From assembly GCA_900541555.1 (NCBI GenBank), contig UQKE01000041.1, positions 1-21,110 of the forward strand: 21,110 nucleotides of DNA, read 5' to 3'. The first letter of the stretch is position 1. Each line of letters opens with the position of its first letter. The stretch is from an uncultured Porphyromonadaceae bacterium (GTDB lineage Bacteria > Bacteroidota > Bacteroidia > Bacteroidales > Muribaculaceae). This document shows, in pieces, positions 8,372-16,760 of the stretch. The notes beneath the pieces were generated by a model. It was not told where the DNA came from. It worked only from the letters and a program-made list of their open reading frames with translations, and ran no database searches. The translations under genes and the position numbers were made by a program.

Positions 8372-10810
8372 ATGGCGGTAAAAAAGTCAGAACTATATAG
8401 TACATTGTGGAAGTGCTGCGACGAACTTCGTGGCGGTATGGATGCAAGCCAATACAAAGATTATGTGTTGGTAATTCTTTTCGTTAAGTACATCAGCGAT
8501 AAGAGTCGCAGTGACGAAGGGTTTGATATTGATATTCCTGACGGCTGTTACTTTGAGGATTTTGTTGCCCTCAAAGGCAATCCAAATATTGGCGAGGAGA
8601 TGAATAAAAAGATGGCGGCCCTTGCCGAGGCTAATCAACTTGATGGCGTTTTTGTAGCCGATTTTGACGATGATGCCAAACTCGGCAAGGGAAAGGACAA
8701 AGTTGACACCCTGAGTGAGCTGATTGCTGTTTTTCAGAATGAAAACCTCGATTTTAGCAAAAATAGAGCAGCCGATGATGATCTCATCGGTGATGCTTAT
8801 GAGTATCTGATGAAGAATTTCGCCACAGAGAGCGGTAAGAGCAAAGGACAATTCTACACACCGGCAGAGGTCAGTCGTGTGATGGCCAAAGTCGTCGGGT
8901 TGAGCAATGCTAAAAATGGGAGAAAGACGACTATCTATGATCCTACTTGTGGCTCGGGGTCTCTGCTTTTGCGTGCTATGTGTGAGACTCCAGATGGAGC
9001 AACCATCTATGGTCAGGAGAAAGACAACGCAACCGTTGGCTTGGCAAAAATGAATATGATTCTCCATAATGAGATTTATGCCGACATCAAGCAGGGTGAC
9101 ACGATTAATGACCCTCAGTTCAAAGATGACGACCAACTCAAGACATTTGACTACATTGTCGCAAATCCGCCGTTTTCTACAAAGTCTTGGCTGAAAAGTG
9201 CAAAAACTGAGGACGAATACCATCGTTGGGGCGAAGGCATTAAAATCGGTGTTCCGCCGGAAAAGAATGGTGATTATGCTTTTTTGCTCCACATTGTGCG
9301 ATCTCTGAAACAAACTGGTTGCGCTGCCTGCATTTTGCCTCATGGTGTCCTATTTCGAGGTAATGCTGAGGCTAAGATTCGTAAATACCTCGTTGCCGAG
9401 AAGCGGTACATTAAAGGAATTATAGGGCTGCCGGCGAACCTCTTTTATGGTACAGGCATTCCGGCTTGTATCATCATCGTTGAGAAGTCGGAAGCAGCCG
9501 GGCGTAAAGGGGTGTTTATGATCGATGCCAAGAGCGGGTATGTCAAAGACGGCGCAAAGAACCGTCTGCGGGAACAGGATATTCGTCGCATTGTCGATAC
9601 GTGGCAAGCACAGCGCGATGTGCCTCATTATGCGCGCTTTGTGCCTATGGAGGAGATTGAACGTAACGATTACAATCTCAACATACCTCGCTATGTATCT
9701 GCTCCCGATACGGAGATTCTGCAAGATATCGATGCCCACCTTCATGGAGGCCTGCCCAAACACGATATAGACCAGCTTGACGCCTATTGGGAAGTGTGCC
9801 CGTCGCTTCGTGATGAACTCTTTTGCGACCACCCTACACGCAAAGGTTATTTTTCGCTGAAGTGTAGTATCGATGTAGTGCGTGATGTCGTTGCCGAGAA
9901 TACGGATTTTCGCAGGCAGAGCGATGCGTTTCGAAGCAGTTTTGCCAAGTGGTGTAATTGTCGCCGAGAGCGACTTTATTCCCTTGTTCCCGGATTTGCT
10001 CCCAAGAAACTCATCGAGCAATCGGGCAATTCGTTGATGGAGATTTTCGGAGCCGATAAATCGCTTGTCGATGCGTATGATGCCTATGACTGCCTGATGA
10101 ATTACTGGGGCGAAACGATGCAGGACGATTGCTATATGATTTCGTCCGGAGGTTGGACGGTGCAATTGTACACTCCACAGCCTGCCACCAAAAAGAAAGA
10201 CGAAAAGAAGAAAGAGAAAAAGGCAGCCGCACCCGAAGATGTCGTTTGCGACCTGCTCCCTGTGCCGATCGTCGTCGACGAGTATTTTGCAGAAAAACGG
10301 GATGTCATCGCTGCCGCTGAGGAGGTATTGGCGCAAAATGAGGCGCAGCTTGCTGCGCTGATCGAAGAGCAGGCGGAGAATTACCTCGATGAAGGCAATT
10401 TCCCCGATAGCAAGATGACCGATGCCAATGTGAAAAAACGAATTAAGGCACTCGATAAGATGACCGATGCCGGCGAGATTGCCGTGTTGCAAAAGTATCT
10501 CGAACTGAAAGGCGATATATCACTCAATAAGAAACTGATCAAGGAACGCAAGTACGACTTGCTTACCGCTCTTGTAGTCAAGTATGCCGATCTGTCAGAG
10601 GAGGAGATTAAACGGTTGGTTATTGAGAAAAAATGGTTCGCATCGCTTGCCTTGCGCCTTGACGGCGAGATGCAACGCATCAGCCAGCAACTCACCTCCA
10701 AGGTGTCGGCTCTTGCAGAGCGTTATGCCCAGACGCTCTCCGAGATTGATGCCGATATATCCGATTTAGAGGCAAAAGTCGCGGCACATTTGAAGCAGAT
10801 GGGATACTAA
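8372..10810 (+). CDS. hsdM: Type I restriction-modification methyltransferase subunit (extended form)
   Basis: HsdM is the N6-adenine DNA methyltransferase subunit; with HsdS it forms the modification enzyme, and with HsdR the restriction complex. The 812-aa product begins with the HsdM N-terminal helical domain (about 5-130, LWKCCDELRGGMDASQYKDYVL) and the QFYTPAEVSRVM segment (160-171). S-adenosylmethionine motif I DPTCGSGS (190-197) and catalytic motif IV NPPF (265-268) follow, with ILPHGVLFRG (321-330) downstream. Ordinary HsdM proteins have about 500 residues; here about 340 more follow, with a basic linker KKKDEKKKEKK (607-617) and charged segments that look helical (about 640-810). Such long HsdM variants occur in other genomes. 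hsdS starts 49 nt downstream. Methylation specificity cannot be read from the sequence. Confidence 0.95.
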   Translation: MAVKKSELYSTLWKCCDELRGGMDASQYKDYVLVILFVKYISDKSRSDEGFDIDIPDGCYFEDFVALKGNPNIGEEMNKKMAALAEANQLDGVFVADFDDDAKLGKGKDKVDTLSELIAVFQNENLDFSKNRAADDDLIGDAYEYLMKNFATESGKSKGQFYTPAEVSRVMAKVVGLSNAKNGRKTTIYDPTCGSGSLLLRAMCETPDGATIYGQEKDNATVGLAKMNMILHNEIYADIKQGDTINDPQFKDDDQLKTFDYIVANPPFSTKSWLKSAKTEDEYHRWGEGIKIGVPPEKNGDYAFLLHIVRSLKQTGCAACILPHGVLFRGNAEAKIRKYLVAEKRYIKGIIGLPANLFYGTGIPACIIIVEKSEAAGRKGVFMIDAKSGYVKDGAKNRLREQDIRRIVDTWQAQRDVPHYARFVPMEEIERNDYNLNIPRYVSAPDTEILQDIDAHLHGGLPKHDIDQLDAYWEVCPSLRDELFCDHPTRKGYFSLKCSIDVVRDVVAENTDFRRQSDAFRSSFAKWCNCRRERLYSLVPGFAPKKLIEQSGNSLMEIFGADKSLVDAYDAYDCLMNYWGETMQDDCYMISSGGWTVQLYTPQPATKKKDEKKKEKKAAAPEDVVCDLLPVPIVVDEYFAEKRDVIAAAEEVLAQNEAQLAALIEEQAENYLDEGNFPDSKMTDANVKKRIKALDKMTDAGEIAVLQKYLELKGDISLNKKLIKERKYDLLTALVVKYADLSEEEIKRLVIEKKWFASLALRLDGEMQRISQQLTSKVSALAERYAQTLSEIDADISDLEAKVAAHLKQMGY

Positions 10811-10859
10811 AAACTGAGACTGCAAAGGGGTGCAATTGAAGATTATTAAAACGTAAGTA

Positions 10860-12686
10860 ATGGATATGCCACAAGGATATAAGCAAACCGAGTTCGGCCC
10901 GATTCCATCGGATTGGATACTATGTACCTTTCAGGATGTATTAGCTACATTCTCGAGTGGGGCTACTCCGTATCGCGGGATTACTGAGTATTATAAAGGT
11001 AATGTGCGATGGATATCTAGTGGGGAGTTGAATTACAATAAAATTTTTGACACTATTGAACACATTTCCCAGCAGGCTGTGAGGAATACTAGTTTGCGTG
11101 TTCATCAGCCTGGAACATTCCTGATGGCAATTACAGGCCTTGAGGCCGAAGGTACTCGTGGACGATGTGCTTTTGTCGGAGCTCCTGCAACAACCAATCA
11201 GTCTTGTTTGGCAATAAATGGGACAGAGAGAATGTGCACTGAATATCTATTTTGGTTTTATCGCATGTGGGGGCAATATTTGGCATTTAAATATTGTCAG
11301 GGAACTAAACAACAAAGTTATACTGCCAATATTGTTAGGAATTTGCCTATATATGGGCCAAAAGATATTACCGAGCAGCGAGCTATTGCGGAGGCATTGA
11401 GCGATATGGATGGATTGATTGCGGCATTGGATAAGAAAATCGCTAAGAAACGCTTGATTAAGCAAGGGACGATGCAACAACTCCTAACCGGCAAAAAACG
11501 CCTTCTCGGATTTACCGATCCATGGGTGGAAAAGAAATTAGGAGAAATTTTGGATTATGAACAGCCTCAGCCGTATTTAGTTGTGTCAACTGACTATGTT
11601 GATAGTGGAATTCCCGTCCTTACTGCAGGCAAATCGTTGATATTGGGTTATACAACAGAACAATTTGGAATATACAACAAGTTGCCTGTTATTATTTTTG
11701 ATGATTTCACTACGGATAGTAAATATATATCGTATCCTTTTAAGGTGAAGTCATCAGCAATGAAGATGCTTGCCTTGAAAAACAATGATTACGATTTGCG
11801 GTTAGTATATGAGTTGATGCAGCAGATAGATTTCCCTCTTAAAGATCATCAACGGTATTGGATTTCAGAGTATAGTCAATTGACAATATCCATACCCAAA
11901 GATAGAGAAGAACAGACAGCAATAGCTACAATTCTGACCGATATGGATAAGGAGATAGCAGATCTTGAAGCACGGCGTGACAAGTGCAGCTTCCTAAAAT
12001 CGGGCATGATGCAAAAGCTATTAACGGGACAAATTCGTTTGATAAAGTCGCGGGCAAAGGTTGTACCTTTGGTTCCTGAGGTCTTCACGGCAAGAGAAAT
12101 TCCCGTCGATGCTCATATTTTGGCCGGACATATTGTTAATAGATTGTGGCAATCAAAAGGTTGGGGGCGTACTAAATTACAAAAGTCGTTACATCTTATT
12201 GGATATTGTGTGCAGTTGAATTTAGGTAATGAGTATATTCGTAACACTGCTGGCCCTGATGATCAATTGCTTATGAACTATATTGATCAAAAATTCAAAC
12301 AATATCGCCACGTTAAGATAGTAAAAGAACGATGGTCGGATGGAACAGTACATTACTCTTACTTTCCGACATCTCTTGTTCAGGAGTTGGAAATGGCATA
12401 CGAACGATATCCTCAGGATATTCGTGAGCATATAGATATGTTGCTTGACAAATTAAGCACAATGAATTTAGCAGGAGCTGAGATTCTGTCAACTCTTTAT
12501 GCGGTATGGAATAATCGAATAATTAAGGGTGAACAAGTAACGGATGATTTGTTGCTTGCAGACTTCTATGCATGGAGTAAGCACAAGGCAGATTTTGAAG
12601 AGAGAAAAGTAAGGAAAGCATTGGATTATATGCGAAAGGAGAATATCATTCCAGTCGGTTGGGGAAAATATATTGATAAAAAGTAA
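10860..12686 (+). CDS. hsdS: Type I restriction-modification specificity subunit with extra C-terminal domain
   Basis: HsdS recognises the bipartite DNA target for methylation and cleavage. The 608-aa protein has two target-recognition domains, TRD1 at about 8-165 and TRD2 at about 218-345. Each is followed by a conserved helical spacer: EQRAIAEALSDMDGLIAAL ending in MQQLLTGKKRL (172-215), and EQTAIATILTDMDKEIADLEARR ending in MQKLLTGQIRL (351-394, quoted in part). A standard HsdS would stop near residue 400. Here about 205 residues follow (404-608), with GWGRTKLQKSLHLIGY (434-449), NTAGPDDQLL, and a last segment LSTLYAVWNNRIIKGEQVTD. Defence-protein tails of this last type are known to me from other restriction enzymes, but I cannot name a family with certainty. 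The gene is AT-richer than hsdM and is followed after 6 nt by the abi gene. Confidence 0.92.
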   Translation: MDMPQGYKQTEFGPIPSDWILCTFQDVLATFSSGATPYRGITEYYKGNVRWISSGELNYNKIFDTIEHISQQAVRNTSLRVHQPGTFLMAITGLEAEGTRGRCAFVGAPATTNQSCLAINGTERMCTEYLFWFYRMWGQYLAFKYCQGTKQQSYTANIVRNLPIYGPKDITEQRAIAEALSDMDGLIAALDKKIAKKRLIKQGTMQQLLTGKKRLLGFTDPWVEKKLGEILDYEQPQPYLVVSTDYVDSGIPVLTAGKSLILGYTTEQFGIYNKLPVIIFDDFTTDSKYISYPFKVKSSAMKMLALKNNDYDLRLVYELMQQIDFPLKDHQRYWISEYSQLTISIPKDREEQTAIATILTDMDKEIADLEARRDKCSFLKSGMMQKLLTGQIRLIKSRAKVVPLVPEVFTAREIPVDAHILAGHIVNRLWQSKGWGRTKLQKSLHLIGYCVQLNLGNEYIRNTAGPDDQLLMNYIDQKFKQYRHVKIVKERWSDGTVHYSYFPTSLVQELEMAYERYPQDIREHIDMLLDKLSTMNLAGAEILSTLYAVWNNRIIKGEQVTDDLLLADFYAWSKHKADFEERKVRKALDYMRKENIIPVGWGKYIDKK

Positions 12687-12692
12687 ACTGAT

Positions 12693-13574
12693 ATGAGTGA
12701 TTTTAAGCTTTTAACACAGAGAAAAATAGTCGATATTTTAATGGGTGATGTGGTCATTCTTGAAAAGGAAGGCAAGCAATTTCGTTTACCATATTTATCA
12801 GGTCCAAGACTTTGCGAACTATCAACAAAGTTTGGGTTAGAGCGCACGTATACATGGGGTGGAGGAATGAGTCGATGGGTATATCTAACGGAACTAATTA
12901 AGTATTTAGACCGTCATGATACTGTCGGAGATTTAATAAAGTATTTATTTGATTTTGGGAACCTTAATGATGTCCTGAGTGGGATTCATGATAGCAAGAC
13001 AGTCAAAGCATATTATTCAGAGATCATAGCTTCTGCAATATCAATGATTAATGTACAATTGCTCTATAGCCATAAAGAATTGCGAAGCATTAATTCTCAA
13101 TTCGTAATTGCCGATATTGGTGAGTCTGTTATTATTTCAACGGAGAAAGTTTCTGGTATAACAGTAGAATATATCAGAGGTCTTGTTGGTCGTGTTGAAG
13201 AAGATTTATATGGCAAACACTATGATAGTGTAGTAACAAAGTCTAGAACTCTCGTTGAAGAGGTAATAATATACATATTGGAGCAACGAAGTATACCTGT
13301 GCCAACGAGTGGGAATCTTATAGAACTATATCGCGAATGTAAAGTTACATTAGGCATGGTGCATGATAAATCTTGGGATAAACGTATTCTGGAAATGTTA
13401 TCTGGGTTAGAGAAAATTGTTAATGCTGTTTCTGGAATGCGAAACACGAATAGCGATGCTCATGGTGCTGGTTCTGCCAGAATCGAGATTAAAGATCGGG
13501 AAGCTCGATTAATTGTAAACTCGGCTATTACAATGTGTGAGTATATCTTAGACGTATACGAATCTCAAAAATGA
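12693..13574 (+). CDS. Abortive-infection family protein (Abi_C / HEPN-like C-terminal domain)
   Basis: The 293-aa protein has no recognised name. Its C-terminal half (about 176-290) matches the pattern of the Abi_C domain found in AbiJ-like abortive-infection proteins: a helical segment SRTLVEEVIIYIL, then the signature SGMRNTNSDAHGAG, then helices with ARLIVNSAITMCEYIL. R250, N251 and H257 form an R-N-x5-H arrangement like that of HEPN ribonucleases, so an RNA-cleaving, growth-arresting role is plausible but inferred. The N-terminal half (1-110, with LPYLSGPRLCELSTKFG and SRWVYLTELIKYL) is an unassigned, probably sensory or regulatory domain. There is no signal peptide or membrane segment. 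The gene lies in phase with the cassette, 6 nt after hsdS and about 50 nt before hsdR, and has a low-GC composition like hsdS. Confidence 0.78.
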   Translation: MSDFKLLTQRKIVDILMGDVVILEKEGKQFRLPYLSGPRLCELSTKFGLERTYTWGGGMSRWVYLTELIKYLDRHDTVGDLIKYLFDFGNLNDVLSGIHDSKTVKAYYSEIIASAISMINVQLLYSHKELRSINSQFVIADIGESVIISTEKVSGITVEYIRGLVGRVEEDLYGKHYDSVVTKSRTLVEEVIIYILEQRSIPVPTSGNLIELYRECKVTLGMVHDKSWDKRILEMLSGLEKIVNAVSGMRNTNSDAHGAGSARIEIKDREARLIVNSAITMCEYILDVYESQK

Positions 13575-13625
13575 TTTTAACGGTTGGAGGTATATGTTTC
13601 GAGAAATAGAATAAAACGAAATAAT

Positions 13626-16600
13626 ATGGACGCAAACATCGGGGCAAAGGAACGTGTGACGCAAAACAGGTTGATAGGACTTTTTAAGAATGTCTTAAAT
13701 TACGCCTATCTCGGGAACTGGGAGACTCGTGAGGGTAATGCCAATATCGAAGAAAAGTTGCTTGCAGCATATCTTTCGCGGCGCGGCTATACCGACAAGG
13801 AGATACGGAGTGCCATTGCCAAATTCAAGCAGTCGGCGAGCTCCATCGGTGGCGGATTGTATAACGCCAACAAGGAGGTATATACATTGTTGCGCTATGG
13901 CGTGAACGTACAGGCCGAAGCGGACGAAAAGAAAAAGATGGTACGCCTTATTGATTGGGCGAACCCGATGGAAAATAATTTTCAGATTGCCGAGGAAGTG
14001 ACGATTCAAGGCGACAGCGACCGCCGTCCCGATCTGGTCGTGTATGTCAATGGCATTGCGCTTGCCGTGATCGAACTCAAACGTAGCACGGTCTCTGCCC
14101 ATGAGGGTATTCGCCAAAATATCCGTAACCAGCAGAATGGTTATATTCCTCGATTCTTCACGACCATACAGTTGCTTTTTGCGGGCAACGACACTGAGGG
14201 ATTGCACTATGGCGTAATCAAAACTCCTGAAAAATTCTGGTTGCGTTGGAAAGAACCGTGTGGCGAGCCGTGCAAGCCATCGCGTTTCACGGCGGAGGAG
14301 TATCCCAATGAGTTGGATCGTAGTGTTTTGCAATTCTTTGAGCCGACAAGGCTATTGGAATATATCCATGACTTCGTCATTTTTGATGGAGGCATCAAAA
14401 AGGCCGCCCGTCCCAATCAATATTTTGCCATTAAAGCGGCTCAGATCAGAGCGCGCAACAAGCAAAACGGTATTATATGGCATTCGCAAGGTTCCGGCAA
14501 ATCGCTTACGATGGTTTGGCTGGCTCAGTGGATACGTGAAAACATAAGCGATGCTCGCGTGGTGATTATTACAGACCGCGATGAGCTGGACAAACAAATA
14601 GAATCAGGCTTCAAAGATGCAGGGGAGCAGATTCGGCGAGCCAAAAGTAGTGGCAAGCTGATTGAGATGCTCAATGCCGCCGAGCCATGGTTGATTTGCA
14701 CGTTGATCCACAAATTTGGCAATAAGAATGACGGCGATGCCATATCGGTAGGAAATAAGAAGGCGAGCAAGTCGCTCGGCTTGTATCTTGACGAGTTGGC
14801 GAAATCGCTTCCTGCCAATTTCCGGGCGAAGGGCAATATTTACGTTTTTATTGACGAGTGCCATCGCACGCAAGGAGGCATGCTCCACGAAGCCATGAAG
14901 CATATCATGGGGAATGATGTGATGCTGATAGGTTTTACTGGTACACCTTTGCTCCATGCGGACAAGAAGCAATCGATAGAGACCTTTGGCTCGTATATTC
15001 ATAGCTATAAGTTTAATGAAGCCGTAGAGGACGGGGTTGTTCTCGACCTGCGCTACGAAGCAAGAAATGTAGAACAATATTTGGGCAAACGGGAAAAAAT
15101 TGATGAGTGGTTTGACACGAAAACTAAGGGGCTGAGTTCGGTAGCCCGAGCAGCTTTGAAAGAGCGTTGGGCAAAGATGGAAAAGTTGTTTAGCAGCAAG
15201 GAGCGCATTGATCGCATTGTTGCAGATATTTGCCAAGACATGAGCACAAAACGGGCTTTGGCCGGCGGGTACGGAAATGCCATGCTTGTGGCCGACAGCA
15301 TTTATCAGGCGTGCCGTTATTGGGAGGTTTTTCAATCGACGGAGTTGAAAGGGCATTGCGCTGTGGTTACAAGTTACGATGCAAGTAGCGCATCGGTAAA
15401 AGACGAGTATCAAGGCGATGGGGAGACAGAGGATCTCACGAAATATGAGATATATCAAAAAATGATTGGCGATAAAACGCCGGAACAGTTTGAAACTTGG
15501 GCGAAAAAGGAATTTATAGATCATCCCGGAGATATGAAGTTGCTGATTGTCGTAGACAAGCTGTTGACCGGATTTGATGCGCCGTCGGCAACTTATCTTT
15601 ACATAGACAAGAAAATGCGGGATCACAATCTGTTCCAAGCAATCTGCCGTGTGAATCGAGTGGGTGGCGAGGAAAAAGATTATGGGTATATTATTGATTA
15701 TCAAGATTTGTTTGGTGCTGTCAAGCGAGCGATCGAGGACTATACGAATGGCGCATTTGACGGTTTTGATGCAGATGATATAAAAGGACTTCTCTCAAAT
15801 CGTCTTTCCGAAGGACGGAAAGCTTTGGAAGAGTCATTGCAAGCTGTTTACACGATGTGTGAGGTGATACACCCGCAAACTCGGGAGGGTTATTTCGAAT
15901 ATTTTGTATATTCCGAAACTACACCTGTCGAAAACCAACAAAGTGAATGTGAAGAAAATGCCAATAAGCGAGAAACATTCTACAAGCTTGTGTCTCGATT
16001 GGTGCGCCGCTACATTGATATTGCCAATGAAATGGAGCAGGCCGGCTATACGGCAGAGGAAGCAAAAGATATCAAAAAGCAGGTTGACTATTTCAACGAT
16101 ATCAAAGATGAAATAAAGTTGAAAAGTGGAGATGCGCTCGATCTGAAATATTACGATCCGGCAATGCGTCAGCTTATCGATAATTATGTGCGGGCGGAAG
16201 ATAGTGAGAAATTGGTCGATTTGGCAGATGTCTCGTTTCTTGACCTTATTGATGTGGATGGTGATAGGGCGATTGATTCGTTGCCAAAGGGTATTAAGCA
16301 AAACGAACGTTCTGTAGCTGAGATTTTGGCGGCGAATATGCGCAAGATGATTATCAGCGAGCGGCCCAATAATCCGGCTTATTTTGATAAAATGTCGGAA
16401 TTGCTCAACCAGTTGCTTCAAGAACAGAAGGACGGCAAGATTCAATATAAGGAACTAATAAAAAAACTCATCGAAAAACTGAAAGAAGCTCGGTTGACCA
16501 TTAAGGCAAAATACCCTGCAACCATTGATACAAAGGGGAAACAGGCTCTTTATGATAATCTTGGAAAAGATGAAACCTTGGCTCTTCGAATGCACGAAGC

Positions 16601-16760
16601 AATCAAAGCAAATGCACGTGACGGTTTCAGAGATATGGATAGCAGTGGACTGAAAAAGATGAAAGCCCTTCGGAGAGCCGTTGAGAGTGAATTGCAAGGG
16701 GTCGGGCCGGAGAAAATTGATGATCTAATGCAATTGATCGTTGCGCAAAAAGAATACTGA
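13626..16760 (+). CDS. hsdR: Type I restriction endonuclease subunit
   Basis: HsdR is the ATP-driven translocase and nuclease of the type I complex, cutting unmodified DNA away from the recognition site. From the ATG at 13626 the product is 1044 aa. The N-terminal nuclease domain has D136 (RRPDLVVYVNG) and ELK with E150 and K152, the PD-(D/E)xK triad. The SF2 motor follows with QGSGKS (P-loop, about 288-293), DECHRTQGG (410-418), GFTGTPLL, LLTGFDAP and ICRVNRVGG. The C-terminal third is helical and probably docks on HsdM-HsdS. The frame opens upstream at a TTG (13584), but MDANIGAKERVTQNR at 13626 starts where other HsdR proteins start. The TGA overlaps the ATG of the metallopeptidase by one base. 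Confidence 0.95.
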   Translation: MDANIGAKERVTQNRLIGLFKNVLNYAYLGNWETREGNANIEEKLLAAYLSRRGYTDKEIRSAIAKFKQSASSIGGGLYNANKEVYTLLRYGVNVQAEADEKKKMVRLIDWANPMENNFQIAEEVTIQGDSDRRPDLVVYVNGIALAVIELKRSTVSAHEGIRQNIRNQQNGYIPRFFTTIQLLFAGNDTEGLHYGVIKTPEKFWLRWKEPCGEPCKPSRFTAEEYPNELDRSVLQFFEPTRLLEYIHDFVIFDGGIKKAARPNQYFAIKAAQIRARNKQNGIIWHSQGSGKSLTMVWLAQWIRENISDARVVIITDRDELDKQIESGFKDAGEQIRRAKSSGKLIEMLNAAEPWLICTLIHKFGNKNDGDAISVGNKKASKSLGLYLDELAKSLPANFRAKGNIYVFIDECHRTQGGMLHEAMKHIMGNDVMLIGFTGTPLLHADKKQSIETFGSYIHSYKFNEAVEDGVVLDLRYEARNVEQYLGKREKIDEWFDTKTKGLSSVARAALKERWAKMEKLFSSKERIDRIVADICQDMSTKRALAGGYGNAMLVADSIYQACRYWEVFQSTELKGHCAVVTSYDASSASVKDEYQGDGETEDLTKYEIYQKMIGDKTPEQFETWAKKEFIDHPGDMKLLIVVDKLLTGFDAPSATYLYIDKKMRDHNLFQAICRVNRVGGEEKDYGYIIDYQDLFGAVKRAIEDYTNGAFDGFDADDIKGLLSNRLSEGRKALEESLQAVYTMCEVIHPQTREGYFEYFVYSETTPVENQQSECEENANKRETFYKLVSRLVRRYIDIANEMEQAGYTAEEAKDIKKQVDYFNDIKDEIKLKSGDALDLKYYDPAMRQLIDNYVRAEDSEKLVDLADVSFLDLIDVDGDRAIDSLPKGIKQNERSVAEILAANMRKMIISERPNNPAYFDKMSELLNQLLQEQKDGKIQYKELIKKLIEKLKEARLTIKAKYPATIDTKGKQALYDNLGKDETLALRMHEAIKANARDGFRDMDSSGLKKMKALRRAVESELQGVGPEKIDDLMQLIVAQKEY

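Noticed and set aside
10860..12686. Phase-variable, invertible hsdS locus
   Set aside because: There is a single hsdS, no recombinase, no silent partial hsdS copy and no long inverted repeats in the TRDs. The similar LLTGKKRL and LLTGQIRL segments are the normal repeated spacers of HsdS.
13584..13625. Upstream TTG start for hsdR
   Set aside because: The extra 14 residues are not family-like, and MDANIGAKERVTQNR at 13626 matches where HsdR proteins normally begin.
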